DNA of 64,000 bases from a virus, in IMG/VR virus record IMGVR_UViG_3300008954_000015, positions 1 to 64,000 of that record. One strand, written 5' to 3'. The position numbers and the translations under genes are program-made. This document shows, piece after piece, positions 6,312 to 15,225 of this stretch. Each line of letters starts with the position of its first letter. The first letter of the stretch is position 1. The notes under the pieces were generated by a model that saw only the letters and a list, made by a program, of their open reading frames with translations, was not told where the DNA came from and did not search any database.

Positions 6312-7085
6312 ATGGAAAAAATTAGCTTTTCTGAGCTTAAGACGTGGAAAGAGTGCCCCTACAAGCACAAACTAACATATGTAGAGGGGAATAGGTTATT
6401 CCAGGGAAATATATATACAGCCTTCGGAACAGCAATTCATTCAGTTTGTGAGGAAATCATTGTAGATAATCGCAAGAATTCAAAAGAAATATTCTTGGCC
6501 TCTTACGAAAGGGAACTGGAAAACCTTCCAGACGATACTCGACCCACCGATCAAGCAATTATAGATGAATTTAGAACACAGGGGTTGGGTTTGTGTGAAC
6601 ACATACTACCAGCTGTGAAGGAAGAGTTTAAAGAATACGAAGTTGTTTCAGTAGAAGAGCCGCTGTTTGAGCAAATAAATGACTTCGAAGCCTCCGGAAG
6701 AAATTTTAAGGGCTTTATTGATCTGGTCTTAAGAACTTCAGATGGCAAGATTCACATAATTGATTGGAAATCTTGTAGTTGGGGCTGGAACATGAAAAAG
6801 AAATCAGACCCGATGGTTAATTACCAGTTAACTTTCTACAAAAAATTCTTTTCAGAAAAGCACAGTATTCCTCCGGAAGATATAGAAACGTATTTTGCTT
6901 TATTAAAGCGCACCGCCCGTGACAAAAAAGTAGAAATATTCCGGGTCACATCCGGGAAGAAGAAAACAAAAAACGCCCTTAATCTTTTGGAAATAGCTAT
7001 TAAAAATATAGATAATAAAGTGTATATTAAGAATAGGCTTTCGTGTGAAAGGTGTGTGTTTTATAAAACTGAGTATTGTAAATGA
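6312..7085 (+). CDS. PD-(D/E)XK exonuclease, Cas4/RecB type with probable 4Fe-4S cluster
   Basis: A 257-residue nuclease of the PD-(D/E)XK superfamily. It opens with FSELKTWKECPYKHK (Cys15), then GFIDLV near 133 (motif II Asp), HIIDWKS near 149 (the D-x-K active site), YQLTFYK (motif QxxxY), and a C-terminal C-x2-C-x7-C group at residues 245, 248 and 256. One N-terminal plus three C-terminal cysteines is the arrangement that holds a 4Fe-4S cluster in Cas4 and AddB-type nucleases. There is no cas1 or CRISPR array nearby, so a role in phage DNA recombination, end processing or host DNA degradation is more likely than adaptation. Its TGA overlaps the ATG of the first glycosyltransferase. Confidence 0.87.
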   Translation: MEKISFSELKTWKECPYKHKLTYVEGNRLFQGNIYTAFGTAIHSVCEEIIVDNRKNSKEIFLASYERELENLPDDTRPTDQAIIDEFRTQGLGLCEHILPAVKEEFKEYEVVSVEEPLFEQINDFEASGRNFKGFIDLVLRTSDGKIHIIDWKSCSWGWNMKKKSDPMVNYQLTFYKKFFSEKHSIPPEDIETYFALLKRTARDKKVEIFRVTSGKKKTKNALNLLEIAIKNIDNKVYIKNRLSCERCVFYKTEYCK

Positions 7086-8335
7086 GTAAAAAGAAAAAAG
7101 TACTAATATTGGCCGACTCTCCGTTTGCTCCATCCGGCATAGGGACCCAGACAAACTACATGATTAGAGGACTTCTAGCCACAGGGGAATATAGCTTTGT
7201 TTGTCTCGCCGGCGCCATAAAGCATGAGGACTACACCCCTATAAAAACAGAAGAATACGGAGAAGACCTTATCGTGTATCCAGTAGATGGGTATGGTTCG
7301 CCAGAATTGGTTAGAAGTATGTTGGTCGTCCACCGGCCTGATGTTGTGTGGTTTATGACAGATCCTAGATTTTGGGTATGGTTATGGCAAATGGAGAACG
7401 AGGTAAGAACGCATGTACCTATGGTATATTATCACGTTTGGGATAACTACCCCTTTCCCAGGTATAATGCAATATATTATAATTCTAACGATTATGTTGT
7501 AGCAATCAGTAAATTGACAGAGGATATAGTCAGAAATACCTCTCCAGAAGTCCCTTTGGTTAGGATCCCTCACACTGTAGATACTAATGTTTTCCGCAAG
7601 ATGCAGCCCCCGGAGTATGAGAAGTTTTATGATCAGGCCCCATCTTTAAAAGATAAGCTTGTTTTTTTCTGGAATAATAGAAATGCTCGCAGGAAACAAT
7701 CAGGAACTTTAATATGGTGGTTTAAGGAATATTTAGATATTGTTGGCAAAGATAAAGCAGTCTTGCTGATGCACACAGAACCAAAGGATGAACATGGCCA
7801 AGATTTAGAATCAATAATAGAGGAACTTGGAATAACAAACGGAGAGGTGATTCTTTCTACGAAAAAAATGTCAGCACAAGACTTGGCAAGGTTCTATAAC
7901 ATAGCTGATTGCACAATAAACATTTCAGATGCTGAGGGTTTTGGTCTTTCAACTTTAGAATCTTTATCTTGCGAAACACCAATAATTGTAAATATGACAG
8001 GCGGACTTCAAGAGCAAGTTACGGATGGTGAGCAGTTTTTTGGATACGGAATAGAGCCGGCCTCTAAAGCAGTTATAGGTTCTCAAACGGTGCCCTATAT
8101 TTATGAAGATAGGATCTCAAAAGAAGACTTTTTGGATGTTATGATAAAGTTTACAAATCTTACTGATGACGAGCGGGCTGCTTTGGGCACATCCGGCAGG
8201 AACCATGTTCTAAAAAATTATTCGATGTCGGGATACGTTAATATGTGGAACGCCCTTTTTAATGAAATTACATCTTCGTGTGGCTCTTGGGATACGAGGG
8301 TTGGATACAAACCGTGGAGTTTGGAGAAATTATGA
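7082..8335 (+). CDS. GT-B glycosyltransferase (GT4-like)
   Basis: A 417-residue GT-B fold glycosyltransferase. The N-terminal Rossmann domain has VLILADSPFAPSGIGTQ, where the glycine turn contacts the acceptor or donor. The C-terminal domain has the donor-binding E-x7-E type motif in EGFGLSTLE near residues 284-292, followed by GGLQEQV. These are hallmarks of GT4/GT1-type enzymes using nucleotide-sugar donors. It opens the glycan cassette: its ATG overlaps the stop of the nuclease gene and its own TGA overlaps the next start, implying translational coupling. Donor and acceptor cannot be deduced. Confidence 0.87.
   Translation: MSKKKKVLILADSPFAPSGIGTQTNYMIRGLLATGEYSFVCLAGAIKHEDYTPIKTEEYGEDLIVYPVDGYGSPELVRSMLVVHRPDVVWFMTDPRFWVWLWQMENEVRTHVPMVYYHVWDNYPFPRYNAIYYNSNDYVVAISKLTEDIVRNTSPEVPLVRIPHTVDTNVFRKMQPPEYEKFYDQAPSLKDKLVFFWNNRNARRKQSGTLIWWFKEYLDIVGKDKAVLLMHTEPKDEHGQDLESIIEELGITNGEVILSTKKMSAQDLARFYNIADCTINISDAEGFGLSTLESLSCETPIIVNMTGGLQEQVTDGEQFFGYGIEPASKAVIGSQTVPYIYEDRISKEDFLDVMIKFTNLTDDERAALGTSGRNHVLKNYSMSGYVNMWNALFNEITSSCGSWDTRVGYKPWSLEKL
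8323..8326 (+). promoter_or_regulatory. Ribosome-binding site choosing the 8332 start
   Basis: GGAG at 8323-8326 is five bases before the ATG at 8332, which overlaps the preceding stop as ATGA. This favours 8332 over an in-frame upstream start at 8278 that would lie within the preceding gene. Confidence 0.65.
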
Positions 8336-10380
8336 AAAAAGTTTTAGTTAAAGGGCCCGCTCTTAGTCGTTCGGGGTATGGCGAACAGACGAGATTTTTG
8401 TTGAAAAGCCTCAGAAGAATAGAATCAAAAATCGATATTTTAATCATGAATATTTCTTGGGGTCACAGCGGGTGGATAACGGAAGCAGATGAAAATAGGA
8501 GCTGGATAGATCAAAAACTGCAAGAAACCCACAAATATTTAACAGAAGGTGGACAAGTGGATGTCTCAATACAGGTCACCATTCCAAATGAATTTGAAAA
8601 AATAGCACCGGTAAACATTGGATATACCGCAGGGATAGAAGTCGACAGAGTAAGTCCAGAATGGATACAAAAATGCAATGAAATGGATAAAGTTATAGTA
8701 GTTTCAGATCATTCAAAGAAAGTTTTAGAGAAGACAAGATATGAGATTTTAAAAAACGAACAACAGGTGGCAAATTTAGAGCTGTCGTCCCCGGTCGATT
8801 ATGTGAACTATTGTGTAAGGTGTGTGGATCCTGATGATGAATTTGAACTAAACCTAGAGACTGATTTCAATTTTTTGGCTGTAGCTCAAATAGGCCCCAG
8901 AAAGAACGTTCCGTTATTGCTCGAGTCATTCTTGGATGAGTTTAAGGATAACCCAAATGTGGGATTAGTTTTAAAAAGTCACTTTGCAAATTGTTCAAAA
9001 TATGATCGCCATTATTGCAAAAAAGAACTTGGAGTCTTTCTGGAAAAACATGGAGACAGAAAATGCAAAGTTTATTTGCTGCATGGTGACATGTCTGAAA
9101 AAGAAATGTGTTCCCTATATAGGCATGACAAGATTAGCTCGATGGTTTCGACAACTCATGGTGAGGGTTTTGGTCTCCCTTTGTTTGAGGCCGCCTGCAA
9201 TGGCCTTCCAGTCATTGCCCCAAACTGGAGTGGACAAAGAGATTTTCTAAATGCCCCGGTTCTGGAGAAGAAACGTAGTAAGTCTGGGAAAACAAAGACT
9301 TCAAAAAAGATTAAACCTTTATTTTGTGAAATACCGTTTACTCTAGAAGAGGTTGGACAAGAGGCCGTGTGGGATACTGTTATAAATAAAGACTCAAAAT
9401 GGTGCACCGTAAAGGGGAATGATGTAAGAGGGGCAATGCGAAAGGTTTATAACAACCTTAAGACATATCAGGCTAAAGCAAACAAGTTGAAATCTCACAT
9501 TTTAGAAAACTTTACTGAAGAGTTGTTGGCAAAAGAATTTTGTTTTAAACTTTTCGGGGAATCTGTCGAAAATCCGGCAGACAGGGTTTCGAAAGAAGAG
9601 ATTCCAAAAATTTCATTAATTACTTCTGTGTTTAATGCAAAAGAGCATATTGAACAGCTCATGGAGGATGTGACAAGCCAGACCATATTTAAAGAAAAGT
9701 GCGAATGGGTAATATTGAATGCAAACCCAGAAGGTTCGGATGAGGAAGAAAAAGTAATACAAAAATATGTAAAAAAATTTCCAGAAAACATTATTTATCA
9801 AAGATTAGAGGCAGACCCTGGCATTTATGCAACTTGGAATTTGGCACTAAAAATGTCAACCGGAGAATTTATTACTAATATGAATTGTGACGATCGCCGC
9901 GCTCCAAATGCCTTAGAGCGTCAGGCAAAAACTTTAGTAGCAAATCCTGACGCCAGTCTTGTTTATAACGACAGCTATATTGTTCACGAGCCGAACATTA
10001 GCTGGGATACGCTACCACCAGATAGCAAGAAATATAATTTTGAAGAATTCTCGAAAGAATCCATGATAAGGGGTAACCAGCCGCACAACAATCCCATGTG
10101 GAAGAAGGATCTTCATGAAAAACATGGATATTTTAGAGAAGATTACGGCTCAGCTTCAGATTGGGAATTTTGGCTTCGTTGTACTTTTGCGGGTGAGAGA
10201 TTTATTAAATATCCCGAACCTTTGGGTATTTATTATTTTAATCCGAAAGGGATTTCGACAGACCCCGAAAACAACAACTGGAAAAGAAAAGAAGAGAGAG
10301 AAATATTTAAAAAATATTTTGCAATTATGAAAGAAGAAAGATCCAAACCCCCAGAAGAATCAACAGGCTTGGTTCTGTAG
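8332..10380 (+). CDS. Bifunctional glycosyltransferase: GT-B domain fused to GT2-type domain
   Basis: A 682-residue two-domain enzyme. Residues 1 to about 410 are GT-B (KGPALSRSGYGEQTRF at the N terminus, IGPRKNVPLLLESF, then HGEGFGLPLFEAACNGLPV as the donor-binding E-x7-E region). From about residue 426, ISLITSVFNAKEHIEQLMED begins a GT-A/GT2 domain with NCDDR near 518 as the DxD-like metal site and DWEFWLR further on as the probable catalytic-base region. Such tandem enzymes often add two successive sugars. The frame is open upstream to 8278, but that part lies inside the preceding gene; the ATG at 8332 has GGAG five bases upstream and overlaps the stop as ATGA. The join between domains contains a Lys/Ser-rich stretch near residues 310-325. 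Confidence 0.87.
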   Translation: MKKVLVKGPALSRSGYGEQTRFLLKSLRRIESKIDILIMNISWGHSGWITEADENRSWIDQKLQETHKYLTEGGQVDVSIQVTIPNEFEKIAPVNIGYTAGIEVDRVSPEWIQKCNEMDKVIVVSDHSKKVLEKTRYEILKNEQQVANLELSSPVDYVNYCVRCVDPDDEFELNLETDFNFLAVAQIGPRKNVPLLLESFLDEFKDNPNVGLVLKSHFANCSKYDRHYCKKELGVFLEKHGDRKCKVYLLHGDMSEKEMCSLYRHDKISSMVSTTHGEGFGLPLFEAACNGLPVIAPNWSGQRDFLNAPVLEKKRSKSGKTKTSKKIKPLFCEIPFTLEEVGQEAVWDTVINKDSKWCTVKGNDVRGAMRKVYNNLKTYQAKANKLKSHILENFTEELLAKEFCFKLFGESVENPADRVSKEEIPKISLITSVFNAKEHIEQLMEDVTSQTIFKEKCEWVILNANPEGSDEEEKVIQKYVKKFPENIIYQRLEADPGIYATWNLALKMSTGEFITNMNCDDRRAPNALERQAKTLVANPDASLVYNDSYIVHEPNISWDTLPPDSKKYNFEEFSKESMIRGNQPHNNPMWKKDLHEKHGYFREDYGSASDWEFWLRCTFAGERFIKYPEPLGIYYFNPKGISTDPENNNWKRKEEREIFKKYFAIMKEERSKPPEESTGLVL

Positions 10381-10381
10381 A

Positions 10382-11215
10382 ATGATAAATTTATGCTCAG
10401 TTGTAACCAAGAATTGTCTAAATGAATTTCTTTTAACAAAGTTTTCTTGTGAGAAGTTCAATGAGTGTAAATGGTATATTTCTTGTGATCAAGTTTCGGC
10501 TGAAACCTTATCAAATTTTGCAAATGTAGAGATTTTTGTTTTTAAAGTTAATGACGAAATTTCTGATCATAATTCCTCGATACCATCCCGCCGCGCACAA
10601 TTTTTGAATATTATTTTAAATAAATTTAAAACTCTAGAGCGATGCCTGGAGAAAGAGCGGCATGCCATTTTTCTGGACAGTGATATGTTATTCGTGGGCT
10701 CAATAGATTTGAAGTCTGTGAATCTACTTAATGATAAGGAAATTGATTTTATAGTTTCGCCTCATTATTCTCGTGACCCTATGAACGAAGATAAGCATGG
10801 GTTTTATAATGTCGGAATGTTTGGCTTGCATGATCCTGAAAATCTTAAACAATGGAAATATTTGACTGAAAATTGCGACAAACTTGGGCTTTACTATGAA
10901 CAGAAGCCTTTTGAGCTGATACTTAGTAATTTTAAATCGTTAAATCTTCCAATTAATAACAACATTGGATGGTGGAGGTTTAATAATGCTAGAACGAGCA
11001 ATAGAATTAATCAATTAAAATTAGAAAATGAAAAAATAATGTTTGGTCAACTGCCCGCAACAAATTTTCATTTTCATGTCTTCAAGGCACCCAACGGATA
11101 TAATCCGGGCTCTTTTCTTGTGGAAAGGGTTTTTGGTTTATTATCAGAGTCTGACCTGCCAGAATACAAAGAGATATTGGAATATTATGAGACCTTATCA
11201 AAAGAAGTTATTTGA
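10382..11215 (+). CDS. Nucleotide-sugar glycosyltransferase, GT-A fold with DSD motif
   Basis: A 277-residue protein with HAIFLDSDMLFVGSID near residue 94-110; the DSD after three hydrophobic residues is the metal and nucleotide-sugar site of GT8-like and related GT-A enzymes. Further on, HGFYNVGMFGLHDPE and NIGWWRFNN resemble the acceptor region of such proteins, and a late HFHVFK may provide a second metal ligand. I cannot place it in a numbered family with certainty. It starts two bases after the previous stop and is slightly overlapped by the next gene. Confidence 0.75.
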   Translation: MINLCSVVTKNCLNEFLLTKFSCEKFNECKWYISCDQVSAETLSNFANVEIFVFKVNDEISDHNSSIPSRRAQFLNIILNKFKTLERCLEKERHAIFLDSDMLFVGSIDLKSVNLLNDKEIDFIVSPHYSRDPMNEDKHGFYNVGMFGLHDPENLKQWKYLTENCDKLGLYYEQKPFELILSNFKSLNLPINNNIGWWRFNNARTSNRINQLKLENEKIMFGQLPATNFHFHVFKAPNGYNPGSFLVERVFGLLSESDLPEYKEILEYYETLSKEVI

Positions 11216-12089
11216 ATTATTTGAAGAGTTTTGCCCCAACCCACAATGGCCAACATATCCTCCATATCATGTGGGTCCATATCTCGAACAATATTTTATA
11301 AATTACTATAAAAATAGTCCGTTAGAGAAGGGTAGGTATTTTATTCCTATACATTGGAGTGGTTGTTATATTAACAATCGAGACCAGCCTCTGATAACAC
11401 TACAAAAAACATTAGATTCTCTAGATCAAGAACTGCCCTATTTTACAGTCTCGACTCATGATGATGCACCTAGGGAATCTTTACCAAGAAATACGGTTTG
11501 CTATTCGGCGGGAGGAAACGCTGCAGGTACGCCAATACCTCTGATAGTTTCGGAAATACCGAAAGAATACAGGACCTCAGCAGAAAAGAAGATTTTAGCA
11601 TCCTTTATAGGTTCAGCAAACACCCACCCCTTAAGAGTAAAGATGTATCAGCAATTTTTTAATAATAGTGATTTTTATTTTTCTCAAAGAAGTTGGTCAG
11701 AAAAAGTATCAGAAGACCAATTTGAAAATTTTGTGAATTATACAAAGAGTAGTTATTTTGGTTTAGCGCCTAGAGGGTATGGAAAAACGAGTTATAGGCT
11801 TTATGAAATAATGCAGTTGGGGTCGGTACCTGTTTATATCAGTGATGATTTTTGGTTACCATGGATCGGAGATTTTGACTGGGATAAGGCGATTATAAAA
11901 TGCAAACCAGAAGATTTAGATATACTAGATTTAACTCTGCAAGACTGTTTGTATTCGGGAGAGTACGAAGATAAGCTACAGTATATAAGAGAATCTTACG
12001 ATAAATATTTTACAATAGACTCGACAACAAAAAAGATCTTAAAGAAGGTAGAAAATGAAGAAATTAATGTTCGCCATAGCGGACTATAA
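11187..12089 (+). CDS. Exostosin-like glycosyltransferase (GT47-like)
   Basis: A 300-residue protein. The C-terminal half matches the exostosin pattern: SYFGLAPRGYGKTSYRLYEIMQLG, then SVPVYISDDFWLPWIGDFDW, corresponding to the conserved G-x-G-x-x-S-x-R-x-x-E and PVI segments. The frame is open upstream to 11043, but that portion overlaps the preceding gene in another frame; the ATG at 11187 (MRPYQKKLFELF) leaves an overlap of only 29 bases and is preferred. GT47 enzymes are best known from animal heparan sulfate and plant cell-wall synthesis but occur in bacterial and viral glycan clusters. The 3' end overlaps the next gene by 35 bases. Confidence 0.8.
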   Translation: MRPYQKKLFELFEEFCPNPQWPTYPPYHVGPYLEQYFINYYKNSPLEKGRYFIPIHWSGCYINNRDQPLITLQKTLDSLDQELPYFTVSTHDDAPRESLPRNTVCYSAGGNAAGTPIPLIVSEIPKEYRTSAEKKILASFIGSANTHPLRVKMYQQFFNNSDFYFSQRSWSEKVSEDQFENFVNYTKSSYFGLAPRGYGKTSYRLYEIMQLGSVPVYISDDFWLPWIGDFDWDKAIIKCKPEDLDILDLTLQDCLYSGEYEDKLQYIRESYDKYFTIDSTTKKILKKVENEEINVRHSGL

Positions 12090-12819
12090 AGATGAGAGAC
12101 AGGAAATATTTGAAAAGCACTTGTCTCCTAGAAATCAAGAGTACTGTGATCACCATGGCTTTGAATATAAGGTTATAAAAAATGGTATAAAATATAGAGG
12201 GAATTACACTTGGCATAAAGTCTATGAAATTAAAAGAATGCTTGATGAAGGAGAATTGCAAGATGGAGACTGTGTCTGTAATATAGATGCAGATATGTGT
12301 ATTGTTGACGGCCGTCACTCAATCTTTCCATCTGAAGGGAAAAGCTTCTCTTTGGCCATAGATAATGGAAATACTCATTGCTGGGGCTGGATTTCTTTAC
12401 GAGTTAATGACTGGTCTAGAAATATGATAAATCAAATCGTGGACGACGAGAGGTGGGAAAGGTTAAAAAGCACACCTCACGGCACAGATTTTCGGGAACA
12501 GGCTATGTGGTATTTTCTTTGCGGAATCATGCCCCATAGTTGGAATTCATTTTTAGAAATGCCAAATTACGGTTGGTATAGCGCTTATGATGAAAAGGAA
12601 ACATATTATGAGATAGACGAATTGTACGAAAATGTAGAAATTCGAGGCCCGGAATGGAATACCACTCTCCTTTCAGAAGAGCAGGCAGACCCGGTAAGCA
12701 GGTGGTTACAACAGTACAACATTGTTAAGTCAAATAAGGAGGATACAATTATTAGGCACTGGGCAGGCCGTCAGCCTTGGAATTATCAAGAATATTGCAA
12801 GGGCTCTATAGTAAAATGA
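12055..12819 (+). CDS. GT34-like galactosyl/mannosyl transferase
   Basis: A 254-residue GT-A enzyme. The layout matches the GMA12/MNN10 family (GT34): an N-terminal strand with ADYKDER, the K-x-Y-E-I-K-R helix, CNIDADMCIVD near 75-85 with the DAD metal motif, HGTDFREQAMWYF in the middle and a C-terminal IIRHWAGRQPW like the conserved H-x-A-G-x-x-P signature. Known members transfer galactose, mannose or xylose. It overlaps the exostosin-like gene by 35 bases and shares an ATGA with the next gene, so translation is coupled. Confidence 0.78.
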   Translation: MKKLMFAIADYKDERQEIFEKHLSPRNQEYCDHHGFEYKVIKNGIKYRGNYTWHKVYEIKRMLDEGELQDGDCVCNIDADMCIVDGRHSIFPSEGKSFSLAIDNGNTHCWGWISLRVNDWSRNMINQIVDDERWERLKSTPHGTDFREQAMWYFLCGIMPHSWNSFLEMPNYGWYSAYDEKETYYEIDELYENVEIRGPEWNTTLLSEEQADPVSRWLQQYNIVKSNKEDTIIRHWAGRQPWNYQEYCKGSIVK

Positions 12820-13820
12820 GAATATTATTCGTAACTACCATGTCTGCTAAAAAACAGGGAGACCTACTTGAAGTTGGCATTTTGCATGGCCTTAGAAGTC
12901 TCTTGGGAAAGGATTGTATAGACTACCCAAGGAAGAAAATAATGTATCATGATTGGTCAGAAACAAAAAAAGAAGATCTTCACGGTATGGGTTTTTCTTT
13001 GTTGACTGAGTCAATCAAGGACATATCTACAGTCGAAAGACATGACATGAAGAACATTGACGTTGTTTTATATGGTAATGTCGGCCAGTATGATTATGGT
13101 GAATTGGAGTATATAAATAGTTTGGTTGCAAAACAAGATATATGGTATTTAGACAGTCACGATCTTTACGGTTATGCTCCAAAAATGATAGAACACCCTT
13201 CAGAACTTGGAAAAGTTATAGGAATACAAAAGAAGCCATGTTTTAAAAGAGAACTGTTAACAAACCAGCAAGATGTGTACCCAACAGGCTTATGCATTCC
13301 TTCATCTAGAATTAGGAAATTCGACTTGCAACTGAAAGAGCAGTGGTTTCAGAAAACCGCTCCGGATGTCGCCCTGTTCCGCACTCAAGAGGATCTTGGG
13401 AACAGAAAAAATTACAAATTTGAAGATGAAGAAGAATACATGCAAGACCTTCAAAAGTCTTGGTTTGGTTTAACATGTAAGAGGGGCGGCTGGGATGCAC
13501 TTAGACACTATGAAATTCTTGCTTCTGGGGCTCTTTTACTATTTAGGGACTATGATGATAAACCCGCATGGTGTTCTCCACAAGATTTGCCATGCTATTC
13601 CTACTCTAGCAAACAGGAGCTGACATCTTTGGTGACTAGATTGGTAAACTTTAACAATGGGCTACCAACATCAGAATATATTAACATGCTAGAGGCTCAA
13701 AGAAGCTGGCTAAAAGAGTGTGGAACGACCATCGCGAGAGCGCGAAAAATAGTAGATTGCTTAAAAGAACACAAACAAAAAAAGAAGGAGAACAAAAAAT
13801 GGAAAACAAACTTTATTTAG
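12816..13820 (+). CDS. Probable glycosyltransferase (CgeB/GT1-like)
   Basis: A 334-residue protein. The C-terminal region SWFGLTCKRGGWDALRHYEILASGALLLFRDYD resembles the donor-binding end of CgeB/YkvP-like and GT1-type transferases, in which H-Y-E-x-x-A-x-G-A is the equivalent of the E-x7-E motif. The N-terminal half is a plausible Rossmann domain (MRILFVTTMSAKKQGDL). The frame opens earlier at 12777, but the ATG at 12816 overlaps the previous stop as ATGA and begins a normal beta strand. It ends 22 bases inside the following methyltransferase gene. Lys-rich C-terminal tail. Confidence 0.65.
   Translation: MRILFVTTMSAKKQGDLLEVGILHGLRSLLGKDCIDYPRKKIMYHDWSETKKEDLHGMGFSLLTESIKDISTVERHDMKNIDVVLYGNVGQYDYGELEYINSLVAKQDIWYLDSHDLYGYAPKMIEHPSELGKVIGIQKKPCFKRELLTNQQDVYPTGLCIPSSRIRKFDLQLKEQWFQKTAPDVALFRTQEDLGNRKNYKFEDEEEYMQDLQKSWFGLTCKRGGWDALRHYEILASGALLLFRDYDDKPAWCSPQDLPCYSYSSKQELTSLVTRLVNFNNGLPTSEYINMLEAQRSWLKECGTTIARARKIVDCLKEHKQKKKENKKWKTNFI
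13785..13790 (+). promoter_or_regulatory. Strong ribosome-binding site before the methyltransferase
   Basis: AAGGAG at 13785-13790 is eight bases before the ATG at 13799. It sits inside the 3' end of the preceding gene and selects 13799 over an in-frame start at 13718. Confidence 0.75.
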
Positions 13821-14497
13821 ACTTGCTAAAAAAAAGCGTTTTAAATGTTATTTATGAGCCTTTAACTGACGGCCTGATAAACGGAACGGTTCACCCCGTT
13901 TTGGCACATACCATGATTGGCTTAAAAAGATTAAACAATATACAGTTTTGTTATGAAAATATAATAAAAGACTCAATCCCAGGCGCCCTCATAGAGACAG
14001 GCGTCTGGCGCGGCGGCGCAACAATTTTCATGGCAGGTTTAGTAAAAGCACAAGGCGAAAAAAGAAAAGTATATGTGGCGGATTCTTTTTGCGGTTTGCC
14101 AAAGCCCAACGCTGAAAAGTATCCAGCAGATCTCGGAGACATGCACTGGACATATCAGGATCTAAATGTTTCTTTAGAGGAAGTAATATCCAATTTCAAA
14201 TCATACGACTTGTTATCACAAGATATTATCTTTTTGAAGGGCTGGTTTCAGGACACTATGCCAACTTTGCACGAAGAAACCTTCTCTTTAATCAGGTTGG
14301 ACGGAGATATGTATGAATCTACTTGGGTCGCTTTGGAAAACTTATATCCTCGTCTTTCTGCTGGGGGATACCTGATAGTTGATGACTGGCTGTTGCCCGG
14401 AGCCCAAAAAGCTGTAGTAGATTATCGAAATAAGTTTGACATACAAGGGGAGATGTGCTATATTGATGGTTCTAGTATTTTTTGGAGAAAAGCTTGA
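13799..14497 (+). CDS. TylF/MycF-family sugar O-methyltransferase
   Basis: A 232-residue SAM-dependent methyltransferase of the macrocin O-methyltransferase type. ALIETGVWRGGATIFMAG near residues 62-79 is the SAM-binding loop, VYVADSFCGLPKPN follows as motif II, and LIRLDGDMYEST plus YLIVDDWLLPGAQKAV contain the acidic residues that bind metal and sugar in TylF/MycF. These enzymes methylate hydroxyls of deoxysugars or polysaccharide residues, and homologues are common in O-antigen and capsule clusters. A strong AAGGAG fixes the start at 13799. Its presence suggests the finished glycan carries O-methyl groups. Confidence 0.87.
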   Translation: MENKLYLDLLKKSVLNVIYEPLTDGLINGTVHPVLAHTMIGLKRLNNIQFCYENIIKDSIPGALIETGVWRGGATIFMAGLVKAQGEKRKVYVADSFCGLPKPNAEKYPADLGDMHWTYQDLNVSLEEVISNFKSYDLLSQDIIFLKGWFQDTMPTLHEETFSLIRLDGDMYESTWVALENLYPRLSAGGYLIVDDWLLPGAQKAVVDYRNKFDIQGEMCYIDGSSIFWRKA

Positions 14498-15225
14498 AAC
14501 TAAAAGATATAACAATATGCCTGCATTGTGGCTGCGATCGCAGTATCGTTTTTGCTCAGATGGAGGCCTTAGAACCTTTAGAGCAAAAGTATAATATTGC
14601 CTGGAATAATCGTATAGACAGATATCCATTTGCCTACCCTAGTTATTCTCGACTTATAAATCATTCGATAGCAACTTCGCCAACAGAGTTTGTAATTTTA
14701 ATAAATGATCGGTGCTCTCCTAGTGTAACAGAAGTCGAGAAAATAATAGAGCATTTAGAAAACGGATATGCCTGCTCTTTTATGTATAACGTTGGTTTTA
14801 TGGGTTTTTCAAAGCAGTTAATAAGGAAAATTGGCTGGTGGGATGAAAGATTTTTTAATGGTGGCTGGGAAGATAGGGATTGGGTATTTAGAATAAAACA
14901 AGCAGACTTGGCCTTATATGAAAGTCAAGAAGGAACTTATGACTATTCTTGGAAGTCACCATTACAACAAAACGATAAATGTGCCCTCTCGGAACCCCAC
15001 TTTAATAAGAAATGGTCTATAGGGTCTGATATGATTTTAAAAAAAGTTAAAGAAGATACTTATAGTGAATGGGATAAGACCTTAGGCGCCGCACGAAAAG
15101 ACATAGAAAAAACTTGGCTACCTTGGTCATCTTCTATCTTGGGTGTAGATTACGACAGGCCAAATTCTGGTCCACCCGGCTCAGCATGGCTCGAAAATAA
15201 AAAAATTCAGGAGAACTACAGATGA
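14494..15225 (+). CDS. GT-A glycosyltransferase with NDR and GGWEDRDW motifs
   Basis: A 243-residue protein. LINDRCSP near residues 70-77 is the likely DxD-equivalent and FNGGWEDRDWVFRIKQ near 126-141 matches the G-W/G-x-E-D catalytic-base segment of GT2, GT7 and GT27-like transferases. I choose TTG at 14494 because GGAG lies six bases upstream and the codon overlaps the previous stop as TTGA; another TTG at 14482 is in frame but would place the GGAG inside the gene. The 3' end overlaps the following epimerase as ATGA. Confidence 0.75.
   Translation: MKLKDITICLHCGCDRSIVFAQMEALEPLEQKYNIAWNNRIDRYPFAYPSYSRLINHSIATSPTEFVILINDRCSPSVTEVEKIIEHLENGYACSFMYNVGFMGFSKQLIRKIGWWDERFFNGGWEDRDWVFRIKQADLALYESQEGTYDYSWKSPLQQNDKCALSEPHFNKKWSIGSDMILKKVKEDTYSEWDKTLGAARKDIEKTWLPWSSSILGVDYDRPNSGPPGSAWLENKKIQENYR

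Noticed and set aside
6312-7085. Cas4-like nuclease as a sign of a CRISPR locus
   Set aside because: No direct-repeat array or cas1/cas2-like gene is present in the window.
8278-8331. Upstream start for the tandem glycosyltransferase
   Set aside because: It would add 18 residues overlapping the preceding gene; the ATG at 8332 has a good ribosome-binding site and the ATGA overlap seen throughout the cassette.
11043-11186. Upstream extension of the exostosin-like gene
   Set aside because: It is the alternative frame of the preceding glycosyltransferase; residue composition there is unlike a folded domain, and the ATG at 11187 gives a short overlap.
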